Positions 9,499-17,294 of a stretch of DNA of 64,000 nt are shown piece after piece. Both the position numbers and the translations under genes were made by a program. Under the pieces are notes generated by a model. It worked only from the letters and a program-made list of their open reading frames with translations, was not told where the DNA came from and made no database searches. Every line of letters begins with the position of its first letter. Position 1 is the first letter of the stretch. Origin of the DNA: Clostridiaceae bacterium (GTDB lineage Bacteria > Bacillota > Clostridia > Lachnospirales > Lachnospiraceae); contig CABIYE010000007.1 of the NCBI GenBank assembly GCA_902362865.1, positions 12,559-76,558 of the forward strand. The letters are read 5' to 3'.

Positions 9499-10442
9499 CG
9501 AATCTTTGACTCCTTCATCTCCGGTTTATCTACATGCTCCAGAATCTCTTCCAAAAGACCTTCCGCTGTCTGCTCATGAAGCCTCGCTTTTGCTGAGAGA
9601 ATCAGCCTGTGTCCACAGACACACTTGAAAATCTCTGCCACGTCTTCCGGTATCACATAATCTCTTCCATGTATAAATGCACACGCCTTTGCTGTCCTGC
9701 ACACCGCCAGCGCTCCTCTGGGGCTGACGCCCAATTGAATGTAGGGATTGTTTCTGGTCTCCTCTGCCAGATCCGTGATATAATTATAAATCGGGTCGCT
9801 TACATGTACATTCGTTACTTGTTCTGTAACCGCAAGCAAATCCGGGATCGCAAGAACAGGCTGCACCCGCTCCATAGGATCTGTATGATGCCTGTCTTTC
9901 ATAATTTCTACCTGACTTGCCCGATCCGGATATCCCATAGAAAGGCGCATCAGGAAACGGTCCAGCTGTGCCGCGGGAAGCATCTGTGTTCCCGCCGAGC
10001 CTGCCGGATTCTGCGTCGCCAGTACAATAAAAGGCTCCTCTAACTTTCTTGTTACTCCGTCTACTGTTACCTGCCGCTCTTCCATTGCCTCCAGAAGCGC
10101 TGACTGGGTCTTGCTTGACGTCCGGTTGATTTCATCTGCAAGCAGCAGATTTGTCATAATCGCTCCAGGCTTATAGGTAAGCTCTCCCGTCTTCATATCA
10201 TAAATAGAGAATCCGATAATATCCGACGGCATCGTATCTGACGTAAACTGTATTCTCCGGCTGTCCAGCCCCAATACCTTCGCAAATGCAGCCGCCAGTG
10301 TGGTTTTGCCCGTTCCCGGCACATCCTCCAACAACACATGTCCCTGGGCCAGCACCGCAATCAACACTTTTTGAATGACGTCATCCTTTCCGACAATTAC
10401 TTTTTTCATTTCTTTCTGAATCAGCTCTATTTTTTCCTGCAT
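9495..10442 (-). CDS. MoxR-family AAA+ ATPase
   Basis: 315 residues from the ATG at 10442 (MQEKIELIQKEM), chosen because AAGGAG lies just upstream; a longer frame to 10535 lacks such a site. Walker A is LLEDVPGTGKTTL, Walker B LLADEINR, sensor 1 VLATQNPAG, followed by the AAA lid (SPRGALAVCRTAKA). This is the standard MoxR length. MoxR ATPases are chaperone-like and often help assemble or activate VWA/DUF58 proteins. The start overlaps the end of the upstream toroid gene by 16 bp and the end overlaps DUF58 by 4 bp, so the three are coupled. Confidence 0.94.
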   Translation of the reverse strand: MQEKIELIQKEMKKVIVGKDDVIQKVLIAVLAQGHVLLEDVPGTGKTTLAAAFAKVLGLDSRRIQFTSDTMPSDIIGFSIYDMKTGELTYKPGAIMTNLLLADEINRTSSKTQSALLEAMEERQVTVDGVTRKLEEPFIVLATQNPAGSAGTQMLPAAQLDRFLMRLSMGYPDRASQVEIMKDRHHTDPMERVQPVLAIPDLLAVTEQVTNVHVSDPIYNYITDLAEETRNNPYIQLGVSPRGALAVCRTAKACAFIHGRDYVIPEDVAEIFKCVCGHRLILSAKARLHEQTAEGLLEEILEHVDKPEMKESKIR

Positions 10443-11590
10443 TTTTCTCTCCTTCCCTTCCGCCTTTTTCCCACTATTATCAGAAACGCCGCTATGAAAA
10501 CCAAAACAGCGCAAGAGGCGGCCGCCCATTCCCACGGAAATGTTTCCGCCTCCACACTCTCAGGTGCGCCATAGTCTGTAAAATCCAGTATCCATCCTCC
10601 GTCTGTCCGCAGCTTCTCCACTGCCTCCAGCGCCAGCAGCGCCTGATAGGTGGCAATCCGGTCTGCCTCTTCCTCTTCAGCCGTATGTCTGTACCATCCG
10701 TCGTCTCTGCGAAATACTTGCAGCCCGTCCAGCAAAAAGTTATCCCCTTTATGAAATTCTTCCACCGATGCCGGGTCCATGCCCAGCGCACACAGAGCCA
10801 AGATTGTCTGGGCAGTAGCCTCCACACTCTCTCCGCTCCCCGTCTCAATCATTCCATTTTCTGTCATCTGTTCCGACAGCCACAAAACAGCTCTCCCTAC
10901 GGCATCTGCCACCTCCGCTTGTCCCCGGTAGGGCGCAAGAGCCTGAACTGCCATTGCAGTAATGTCCGCATCTCCCTGCTCGTCTCCTACTAACGCAAAG
11001 GATCCGTCTTCACACTGGCAGGCCAAAAGCTGCTCTGTTATCTGTTCTCTTGTATACTTTGCTCCCTCCGGCACCTCATAATTTCCTGCATCCAATGCAA
11101 GCAGCGCATAAATCAATCCGTTAGACCCCTGCAGGTTCAGACTTTCCCCAACAAAATCATAGGTTCCGTCGGCAATCAGATTTATCTCTTCTTTTTGGGC
11201 ATCCACATGCAGAGGATTCCCCCCGAGCGCCAGCATTACGAGAGAAATTCTCTGGTATTCCGTCGCTTTCACAGAATCCAGCATACCATTCTCCTGATAT
11301 TGCTTTTCTACATAATCCTGCAGCCGGTTCAGATAGTCCTGGTATGCGTCCTTCTTTCCCGAAAGCGCCAGCGTAAGCGCTGTCCAATCACTCCCCGCCG
11401 CCCCGGCTGTCATATAGTTTTCATCCCTCAAAAGATATTCTTCTTTTGATTCTGCACTATTTTGTAATGCAGATGCTGTCTGGCTGATTTGCTCAGCAAT
11501 TTCCGTTTCATTCTGCGCATATACAGTCTGTATACACAGCAGCAAGAACATTCCGATTGCAGCTATACTTCTGCTGATTTTCTTTTTCAT
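10427..11590 (-). CDS. Membrane-anchored alpha/alpha-toroid protein (transcobalamin N-domain-like, prenyltransferase/squalene-oxidase repeats)
   Basis: 387 residues from the ATG at 11590 (MKKKISRSIAA), preceded by AGGAGAAGCT; a frame extending 15 bp further has no comparable site. Residues 1-26 are a signal peptide ending VYA-Q. The body is a run of helical hairpins with terpenoid-cyclase-type repeats: a Q-x-x-DGSF-like turn (QCEDGSFALVGDE), then DADITAMAVQALAPY and SVEATAQTILALCALG. DxxAMA-type helices also mark the alpha6-alpha6 barrel of intrinsic factor and transcobalamin. A C-terminal membrane helix (WEWAAASCAVLVFIAAFLII) and a basic tail anchor it with the toroid outside. It lies 38 bp after the DUF4430 gene. 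Corrinoid binding is inferred from fold, partner and riboswitch; other toroid ligands cannot be excluded. Confidence 0.82.
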   Translation of the reverse strand: MKKKISRSIAAIGMFLLLCIQTVYAQNETEIAEQISQTASALQNSAESKEEYLLRDENYMTAGAAGSDWTALTLALSGKKDAYQDYLNRLQDYVEKQYQENGMLDSVKATEYQRISLVMLALGGNPLHVDAQKEEINLIADGTYDFVGESLNLQGSNGLIYALLALDAGNYEVPEGAKYTREQITEQLLACQCEDGSFALVGDEQGDADITAMAVQALAPYRGQAEVADAVGRAVLWLSEQMTENGMIETGSGESVEATAQTILALCALGMDPASVEEFHKGDNFLLDGLQVFRRDDGWYRHTAEEEEADRIATYQALLALEAVEKLRTDGGWILDFTDYGAPESVEAETFPWEWAAASCAVLVFIAAFLIIVGKRRKGRREKCRKK

Positions 11591-11628
11591 AGCTTCTCCT
11601 GTCATTTTATAGGTTCCTTCTCAGGTCT

Positions 11629-13641
11629 TTACTGCTCCGGCTGCGGGTTTTCCGGATCACCCGATTCTCCCGAACCATCCGGCTCCTCTGGGTTTTCCGG
11701 TTCCTCTGGTTCTTCCGGTCTTTCCGGCTCAGCCGGATCCACCGGAACCTCCGGGTTCTCTGGTTCTTCCGGATCCGGGTTCTCCGGAGCCTCTATAATC
11801 TCCTGTTTCACTTCCTGACATTTTGTACAGGTATATTCTATATATCCATCCTGCCCCTCGGCTGCTTCCACACGTCCGGTTTCCACAAAATCATGTCCCA
11901 GTTCATGGATACTTCCATCTACCCATGCAGCACAGTAAGAGGTCAGGCTTCCTTTATCATAAGAAGCAACTCCCATATCCTTCCCCCATGCCAGCGTATA
12001 CCTGAGACTGATGGTCTCGCCTCCGTTCAGCTTCCAGGAAGACATTGCCTTGCCGGGACAGAGCGTTCCATTTATAAAATACAGCCATCCGGAACCTTGC
12101 GTAAAATCAAATTCTCCCAACTTATCTCTGGTTCCTTTTGGCGTAAATGCCACGCCGTCCCGTTCAAGCAAGGTTCCCAGCCGGGAATCTATCTCGCAGC
12201 CCCGGAAGGCGTCTGCCCTGCTGATGCTTCTTAAATAAAGTTCCGTCTGCAGATTTCCTCCATAAGACACTTCATACCCATTCTGTTCCAGCGCCTCCAG
12301 CACCGCGACAGCCGCCGTATCTCCGGATTTTATTTCTATTTCACATTCGTCCACAATTCCGCAGCCCACCGTTGTGGCATCAATCACAACGTAAACATTT
12401 CCGATTTCATTTCCCTCATCATGTGCATGATAACGGATATCGTACTTCACCCACCGGGAATTCCCCTCATTATCCCATGCAAGTACCGTCACAACATGAT
12501 TACTGTAATCACCTACATTGGGTCGCTCAAATTGAAGCACATATTCATAATTGCCTGATCCGGTAGGATTGGTGATAGGCTGCCCATCCATCTTTACTTC
12601 AATATTATCTGCATAGATGGTTTCCCCTCTCCAGGTCTTTGCGGTAACGATAAATGTAAATTCATTCGTCTTAATGTCTCCCTCCCAATTGTCAAACGTA
12701 GTCGTAATAACCGGAGGATGCTCTCCTACCGACGGATTCTCTTCCGCTGCCTTTTCTGCCTGGTATGTAATTACATATCTCGTGTAATTCCTTTTCCCGT
12801 CTTTATCCGTAAAATAAATCGTAATATAGTTTGTTCCAAGCGACAATTCTGCCTGATAATACTTCTCCTGCTCTGCTTTCAGATAAGTGCCGGATCCTTT
12901 GTCATTTTTATGACGATAATTCACCCTGATATTGGCATTTACCGAAGGGTCAGAATAATATACATAAAATTCAAATCTATCTTCCTCAAGCTCAGGAACC
13001 GTGATGATCCGATTATAAAGATCGGTAACCAGGCCGGGTTCATTCTCGTTGTCCTCATCTCCATTTCCCGGATCCTCAATCTCTGTGCCTCCATTCTCTC
13101 CGGGGTTGTCTTTTTTACCGTCATCTATATCATCGCCGGGATTCTCTCCCTTTCCTTCATCGGAATCTTCACCGGGCTTTTCTCCCTGCTCTTTATCGAG
13201 AGCTTCACCGAGCTTTTCTCCCTGCTCTTTATCGGGAGCTTCACTGGGGTTTTCTTCCTGTCCTTCATCAGAATCTTCACCGGGCTTTTCGCTCTGCTCT
13301 TTATCAGCATCTTCACTGGGGTTTTCACTCTGCTCTTTATCGGAATCTTCGTCAGATTCGTTCTTCTGTCCCTCATCCGTCTCTCTGTCCTGATTATCAG
13401 AGACTTTTTCTTCCTGCGTCTCTCCCTCTTGCGACTCTTCTCCCGTAAGCCCGGCCTCTTCTGACTGTGCGCTTCCGCCATTTTTCTGGCGTATATCAAC
13501 CCGAAGAAAATCCGCCTCTTCTGCCAGCGGATTTTCCGGCTCTATCCTTTCCTCTGCTTTACCCCATACAACTGTACAGATGAATATTGCGGCAAACAAA
13601 AGGAAAGATATTATTTTTATATATTTTTTCTTTTTGTTCAT
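11629..13641 (-). CDS. Secreted DUF4430 (transcobalamin C-terminal-like) protein
   Basis: 670 residues; ATG at 13641 with AAGGAG upstream. A signal peptide (about 1-28) is followed by an acidic linker containing seven 12-residue repeats (98-181), two beta-sandwich modules (about 205-410), and a DUF4430 domain (about 415-555). The last has the pattern GDTAAVAVLEALEQNGYEV ... GSGWLYFINGTLCPG ... ETISLRYTLAWG. DUF4430 is the family that also describes the C-terminal beta-domain of intrinsic factor and transcobalamin. A small Cys-x-x-Cys module (YTCTKCQE) and a Pro/Glu-rich tail with no LPXTG sorting signal complete it. It is the first gene after the cobalamin riboswitch. DUF4430 also occurs in proteins not tied to B12, so the corrinoid role is an inference. 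Confidence 0.85.
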   Translation of the reverse strand: MNKKKKYIKIISFLLFAAIFICTVVWGKAEERIEPENPLAEEADFLRVDIRQKNGGSAQSEEAGLTGEESQEGETQEEKVSDNQDRETDEGQKNESDEDSDKEQSENPSEDADKEQSEKPGEDSDEGQEENPSEAPDKEQGEKLGEALDKEQGEKPGEDSDEGKGENPGDDIDDGKKDNPGENGGTEIEDPGNGDEDNENEPGLVTDLYNRIITVPELEEDRFEFYVYYSDPSVNANIRVNYRHKNDKGSGTYLKAEQEKYYQAELSLGTNYITIYFTDKDGKRNYTRYVITYQAEKAAEENPSVGEHPPVITTTFDNWEGDIKTNEFTFIVTAKTWRGETIYADNIEVKMDGQPITNPTGSGNYEYVLQFERPNVGDYSNHVVTVLAWDNEGNSRWVKYDIRYHAHDEGNEIGNVYVVIDATTVGCGIVDECEIEIKSGDTAAVAVLEALEQNGYEVSYGGNLQTELYLRSISRADAFRGCEIDSRLGTLLERDGVAFTPKGTRDKLGEFDFTQGSGWLYFINGTLCPGKAMSSWKLNGGETISLRYTLAWGKDMGVASYDKGSLTSYCAAWVDGSIHELGHDFVETGRVEAAEGQDGYIEYTCTKCQEVKQEIIEAPENPDPEEPENPEVPVDPAEPERPEEPEEPENPEEPDGSGESGDPENPQPEQ
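13099..13350 (-). repeat. Seven 36-bp repeats encoding a 12-residue acidic linker
   Basis: Within the DUF4430 gene, residues 98-181 read as seven contiguous 12-residue units of the form E-D-x-D-(K/E)-(E/G)-(Q/K)-x-E-(N/K)-P-(S/G), e.g. EDSDKEQSENPS and EDADKEQSEKPG. They occupy exactly 7 x 36 bp. Such an extended charged linker would hold the folded domains away from the envelope. The copies are diverged enough that the repeat is not an assembly artefact. Confidence 0.85.
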
Positions 13642-13699
13642 CTCTGCTCCTTAATTAAATAAAAAAGATTGCGTCTTGCGCGCGAGCGGACTGTATCAC

Positions 13700-13738
13700 A
13701 AAAAAAGACCATTAGAACCTTCCGGCTCAAATGGTCTT
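13700..13738 (-). terminator. Intrinsic terminator in the cobalamin-riboswitch expression platform
   Basis: On the minus strand AAGACCATT and AATGGTCTT form a perfect outer stem, extended inward by GAGCC/GGTTC around a short loop, and followed by seven T residues. It sits about 80 nt after the aptamer and 60 nt before the DUF4430 start, so B12 binding probably favours termination. ATTGCG (13747-13752) and CGCAAT (13668-13673) flank it and could pair across it. Confidence 0.93.
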
Positions 13739-13819
13739 CCTCTATACGCAATATCCGTGTAAAACAATACTACTATGATTAGTAAAAATGGTATAATAAG
13801 TAAACGTACACCAAAATAC

Positions 13820-13988
13820 TTATGGCAATACACAAAGCATATCCGTCAGACAACTGCAACCCTTGAGTCCGAAAGGTCGACATAGAGTTTCCACAGATAG
13901 ACCTGACTTAAAGCTCTCGCTTATCACAGTAGCGTTCCTGCGTGGGAATTGCACCCATCTTCCTATGCACAAAGCATAAAATCCATAA
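13820..13988 (-). promoter_or_regulatory. Cobalamin (adenosylcobalamin-class) riboswitch aptamer
   Basis: The minus-strand RNA has the hallmarks of the B12 box family. P1 is closed by TTATGG (13983-13988) and CCATAA (13820-13825). The conserved core at 13926-13956 reads GGGTGCAATTCCCACGC followed by CGCTACTGT, and AAGTCAG lies at 13903-13909. The 3' side has the characteristic GGATATGCTTTGTGTATTGCC segment, read here in two parts. The aptamer is about 170 nt. It lies between a sigma-A promoter and the terminator, all on the strand of the downstream surface-protein operon. B12 is therefore expected to repress that operon. Confidence 0.95.
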
Positions 13989-14021
13989 AAACCCGTCTTC
14001 ACTATTTCATTAACTTTGATT

Positions 14022-14050
14022 ATTATACACGTCCTCTATTCTCTTTTCAA
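14022..14050 (-). promoter_or_regulatory. Sigma-A promoter of the cobalamin-regulated operon
   Basis: TTGAAA (14045-14050), a 17-nt spacer and TATAAT (14022-14027) on the minus strand, about 35 nt before the riboswitch P1 helix. The predicted leader before the first start codon is about 375 nt. Confidence 0.8.
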
Positions 14051-14096
14051 TAGTCAATTCATTTTCACACTCTATCCGGCCGCCTCCCGTTACCGA

Positions 14097-15758
14097 CTAC
14101 ACTTGAAAGCATCCTCCGCCGATAAATTCTCTAAGGAGTGAATTCATTGGCACAATCTCGCTTCCGATTCCCACAAAATAATCCAGGAACTTCAGAAGTC
14201 TTTTCGCCTCCAGGTATTCCGGGCAATCCTTCTCTATACCGAATAACAGCGGCTCTACATACTGTTTCAGCACCGCGAGCTCATAAATCAAAGAAGAATT
14301 GAACATTACATCCGCTTCTTCCTGATAAGGAAAAATATTTTGCTCCTCTCCCCTCCTTACGGACGGCCACATGGCAATGGTACGTTTTGCACAGGTTCCT
14401 CTGGTACGCGCGTCACGCACCAAACGCCTGATCAACCGCCCGTCTGTGGTCGGTATCCGGTTGTGTTCATCAATATTAAGCTGTGTCAGCGCACTGATAT
14501 ATATCTTAAACTTATTTTCCTGAGGGAGCGCCTCCGTCATTTTGGGATTCAGGCAGTGGATTCCCTCAATAACCAACACATCATTTTCACCCAGTCTTTT
14601 CGGTTTCCCGGAAAAATCCTTGTGTCCTGTCTTGAAATTAAAGACCGGCAATACAACTTCCTTACCAGAAAGGAGTTCTGTCATCTGTCTGTTAAACAAT
14701 GGAACATCGACCGTTTCCAGACACTCAAAATCATATTCTCCGTTTTCATCCCGGGGAGTATCCTCTCGCTCTACAAAATAATTATCTACGGCAATGGGAT
14801 GGGGTACAAGCCCTTTTGCCTTTAATTGAATAGAAAGCCGGTGGGAAAATGTGGTCTTTCCGGAAGAAGATGGCCCGGCAATCAATATGAACTTCGCTTC
14901 CGGCTTTGCTGCGATCCTGTCTGCAATATCAGAGATCTGGCTCTCCTGCATGGCTTCCTGCACCAGCACCATCTCCCGGAAATCCTTCCTGGTTATCTCG
15001 TCGTTCAGTGCACCTACCGTCTCAATCCCCTGCATATCTCCCCATTTTGTAGACTCTTTCAATACCTGAAACAGCTTGTTTGCCGGGCAGAACGGCGCCA
15101 GCTCTTTCGGTTTTTTTCTTCCGGGCATCTGCACTACAAATCCTTCATCATAAAGATAAAGCTCAAAATATTTCAGATATCCCGCGCTTGGCACCATATA
15201 ACCATAGTAATAATCTTCAAATTCATTCATACTGTAAATATTAACTTTCGAAACCCGGCGATACTCAAACAGCCTCTCTTTGTCGTGCATCCCATGCTGC
15301 CTGAACAACGCTACTGCATCATCTGTGTGGATAGTGCGTTTGTGAATCGGCATATCCATCTCTACCAATTCCCGCATCCGTTTCCTGACTTTCTCTAAAA
15401 AGGCTTCATTTACATGAACAGCCCCTTCTACCGTACAATAATATCCGTCCCCCACCGAAAAATGAATTCTCACCTTCTCAATATCAGCATGATTGCATAC
15501 GTCATAGACTGCTTTTACCAGCAAAAGATTCATACTGCGCTTATACGTCTTATGCCCAATCGGATCCCCTGTCGTAATAAAACGCATAGTACAATCACCC
15601 TGTAATGTTTTCTGCAATTCCTGCAGTCTTTCATTTACAATTACCAGTACAATATCATTTTCATAATTCTTCTGGTAATCTGCTGCAATCTCACGGTACG
15701 AAGTCCCCGCCGCATACTGCACAACGCGGTCCTCTACCTGCACACTATATTTTTCCAT
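14097..15758 (-). CDS. Nucleoside kinase of the uridine kinase family with N-terminal TGS/ThrRS-like region
   Basis: 553 residues. The N-terminal 250 or so resemble the TGS and editing-like parts of threonyl-tRNA synthetase. The C-terminal half is a phosphoribulokinase/uridine kinase domain with P-loop LIAGPSSSGKTTFSHRL (about 291-307), DNYFVERE and VLVIEGIHCLNP. This fused form is common in Clostridia and is annotated as a nucleoside kinase; the substrate is not settled, with uridine or cytidine phosphorylation expected. It stands about 30 bp downstream of the Nif3 gene on the same strand. No clear terminator follows it before the divergent cobalamin leader promoter region. Confidence 0.88.
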   Translation of the reverse strand: MEKYSVQVEDRVVQYAAGTSYREIAADYQKNYENDIVLVIVNERLQELQKTLQGDCTMRFITTGDPIGHKTYKRSMNLLLVKAVYDVCNHADIEKVRIHFSVGDGYYCTVEGAVHVNEAFLEKVRKRMRELVEMDMPIHKRTIHTDDAVALFRQHGMHDKERLFEYRRVSKVNIYSMNEFEDYYYGYMVPSAGYLKYFELYLYDEGFVVQMPGRKKPKELAPFCPANKLFQVLKESTKWGDMQGIETVGALNDEITRKDFREMVLVQEAMQESQISDIADRIAAKPEAKFILIAGPSSSGKTTFSHRLSIQLKAKGLVPHPIAVDNYFVEREDTPRDENGEYDFECLETVDVPLFNRQMTELLSGKEVVLPVFNFKTGHKDFSGKPKRLGENDVLVIEGIHCLNPKMTEALPQENKFKIYISALTQLNIDEHNRIPTTDGRLIRRLVRDARTRGTCAKRTIAMWPSVRRGEEQNIFPYQEEADVMFNSSLIYELAVLKQYVEPLLFGIEKDCPEYLEAKRLLKFLDYFVGIGSEIVPMNSLLREFIGGGCFQV

Positions 15759-15786
15759 TGGAACATCACTCCTTTTTGCCTATCCA

Positions 15787-16566
15787 TTACAGTACAACGA
15801 AGGGCGAACGGATTTTTTCCTTTTCTACCGTCACTCCGGCAATCCTGCTGCCCAGATACCCTGCCACATCTTCGATAAAAATATGTTCAATTCCGTAATG
15901 ACCTGCGTCAATAACAGCAAGCCCCTGCGCCACCGCATCAATTCCTGTATGATGGTCGATATCTCCAGTTATCAGTACATCTGCTTTCTTCTCCAGCGCC
16001 GCCGGTATCATACTTTTCCCCGAACCGGGAGAAATGGCAATTCGTCTGACGTCTTTCTGAAGATTTCCAAATACCTTTACCGTATCCAGTCCAAATCTTT
16101 CCTTCACTAGTTCACAGCATTCCCGCAGTGTCATCGTCTGAGAAATGTCTGCCACTCTTCCAATTCCTTCCGGGATATCTCCATCGCTGGTTACTTCCAG
16201 AACTTCCGCATTCTCAAGCGACAGTTTTTCTCCGGAAAGAGCCGCCATCCCCTTTACATCATAATTGGTATGCATCGCATAATAGGATATGTCGTTCTGG
16301 ATCAGTTTCAGAACCCTTGCTCCAATAAAGTCCTGATTATTCACCCGTTTCATTCCGGAAAAAATCAAAGGATGATGCGTAATCAGCATGTCCGCACCGG
16401 AGTGGACCGCATTTTCTACCACTTCATCCGTAGCATCCAGCGCCACATAAATATATTTCACTTCTTTGTCATCCCTGCCTGCAAGAAGCCCTACATTGTC
16501 CCACTCCAGCGCATAGCTTCCCGGATATGCGGATTCTATAATTTCTATAATCTTTCTGCATAGCAT
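15787..16566 (-). CDS. Nif3-like dinuclear metal centre protein
   Basis: 259 residues, the normal single-domain length of the YbgI/Nif3 family. The metal-binding residues are visible: ITHHPLIFSG (paired His near residue 63), SGADMLITHH before it, and the C-terminal HYGIEHIFIE. The GTP cyclohydrolase I type 2 label often given to this family is doubtful. It follows trmK by 19 bp, as in Bacillus, where sigA, trmK (yqfN) and yqfO are adjacent. Confidence 0.93.
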   Translation of the reverse strand: MLCRKIIEIIESAYPGSYALEWDNVGLLAGRDDKEVKYIYVALDATDEVVENAVHSGADMLITHHPLIFSGMKRVNNQDFIGARVLKLIQNDISYYAMHTNYDVKGMAALSGEKLSLENAEVLEVTSDGDIPEGIGRVADISQTMTLRECCELVKERFGLDTVKVFGNLQKDVRRIAISPGSGKSMIPAALEKKADVLITGDIDHHTGIDAVAQGLAVIDAGHYGIEHIFIEDVAGYLGSRIAGVTVEKEKIRSPFVVL

Positions 16567-16585
16567 ATATCTCTTCCTCCTTCTG

Positions 16586-17281
16586 TCAGATACGGTATCG
16601 TTCCAGCGCCAGCTCTGTAAGCGCCAGTTCTTCTTCCAACTCCATAAGGCGCTGCCGGCTCCGGCTGCCTCCCTGTGTAAGGAGACCTTCCCGAATCTTC
16701 TGCTTCATCCCTTTTTCGCGCATCAGATATCTGTACAATACCGGATGCCTCGCTTCTAAAAGCTTTCGTCCATAAAGAAGCTCTGCTTCATCATGCACAC
16801 TCTCTTTTCCATGTACCACTTTCATCATAGGATAGAACTTTCCATCTTCCTCCACCATATCTTCCGCAACGGTAAGATAACCATTCCGGCTCAGATATTC
16901 CCTGACCTTCCTAATCTCAGACTGGGGCTGCAGAATGAATTCCTTCAGACTCTGTGTCACTTCAGGATTCCCGTCAAGGATCCGGATAACCAGCCCGCCG
17001 CCCATACCTGCCGCTATCATAGTGTCCGTTTCCCCAGGCAGCAGGGCAGACAGGCCATCCGACAATCTGGTTTCGATTACTTCTTCCATTCCACGTTCCC
17101 GGATATGTATTTTTGCCCGCTTAAGAGGCCCCCGGTTAATATCCATAGCAATGGCTCTGGGGCTGATTCCTTTCTCGATAAGATAAATGGGAATATAACC
17201 ATGATCAGTTCCAATATCTGCAACAGAGGCGCCCTCTGTCACAAGACTTGCAACTGCATGAAGTCTTTTTGATAGTTCCAT
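16586..17281 (-). CDS. trmK: tRNA (adenine-22-N1)-methyltransferase TrmK
   Basis: 231 residues. The Rossmann-type SAM-binding site is VADIGTDHGYIPIYLI (about 19-34), followed by AMDINRGPLKRA and the catalytic-loop region AAGMGGGLVIRIL. TrmK methylates A22 in the D-arm of many tRNAs. It lies 13 bp after rpoD and upstream of the nif3-like gene, the conserved Firmicutes order that supports the assignment. A C-terminal coiled-coil-like helical tail is present, as in the B. subtilis protein. Confidence 0.94.
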   Translation of the reverse strand: MELSKRLHAVASLVTEGASVADIGTDHGYIPIYLIEKGISPRAIAMDINRGPLKRAKIHIRERGMEEVIETRLSDGLSALLPGETDTMIAAGMGGGLVIRILDGNPEVTQSLKEFILQPQSEIRKVREYLSRNGYLTVAEDMVEEDGKFYPMMKVVHGKESVHDEAELLYGRKLLEARHPVLYRYLMREKGMKQKIREGLLTQGGSRSRQRLMELEEELALTELALERYRI

Positions 17282-17294
17282 AGGCGCCTCTTTC

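Noticed and set aside
12939..13124. Small minus-strand frame within the DUF4430 gene
   Set aside because: Out of frame with the DUF4430 protein; no ribosome binding site.
12718..13464. 248-residue hydrophobic frame on the plus strand
   Set aside because: It is the antisense shadow of the acidic repeat linker; complement of Glu/Asp codons gives Phe/Leu/Ser-rich sequence.
13820..14002. 60-codon minus-strand frame within the leader of the first operon
   Set aside because: It coincides with the cobalamin aptamer; all its conserved bases are explained by the riboswitch, and no ribosome binding site precedes it.
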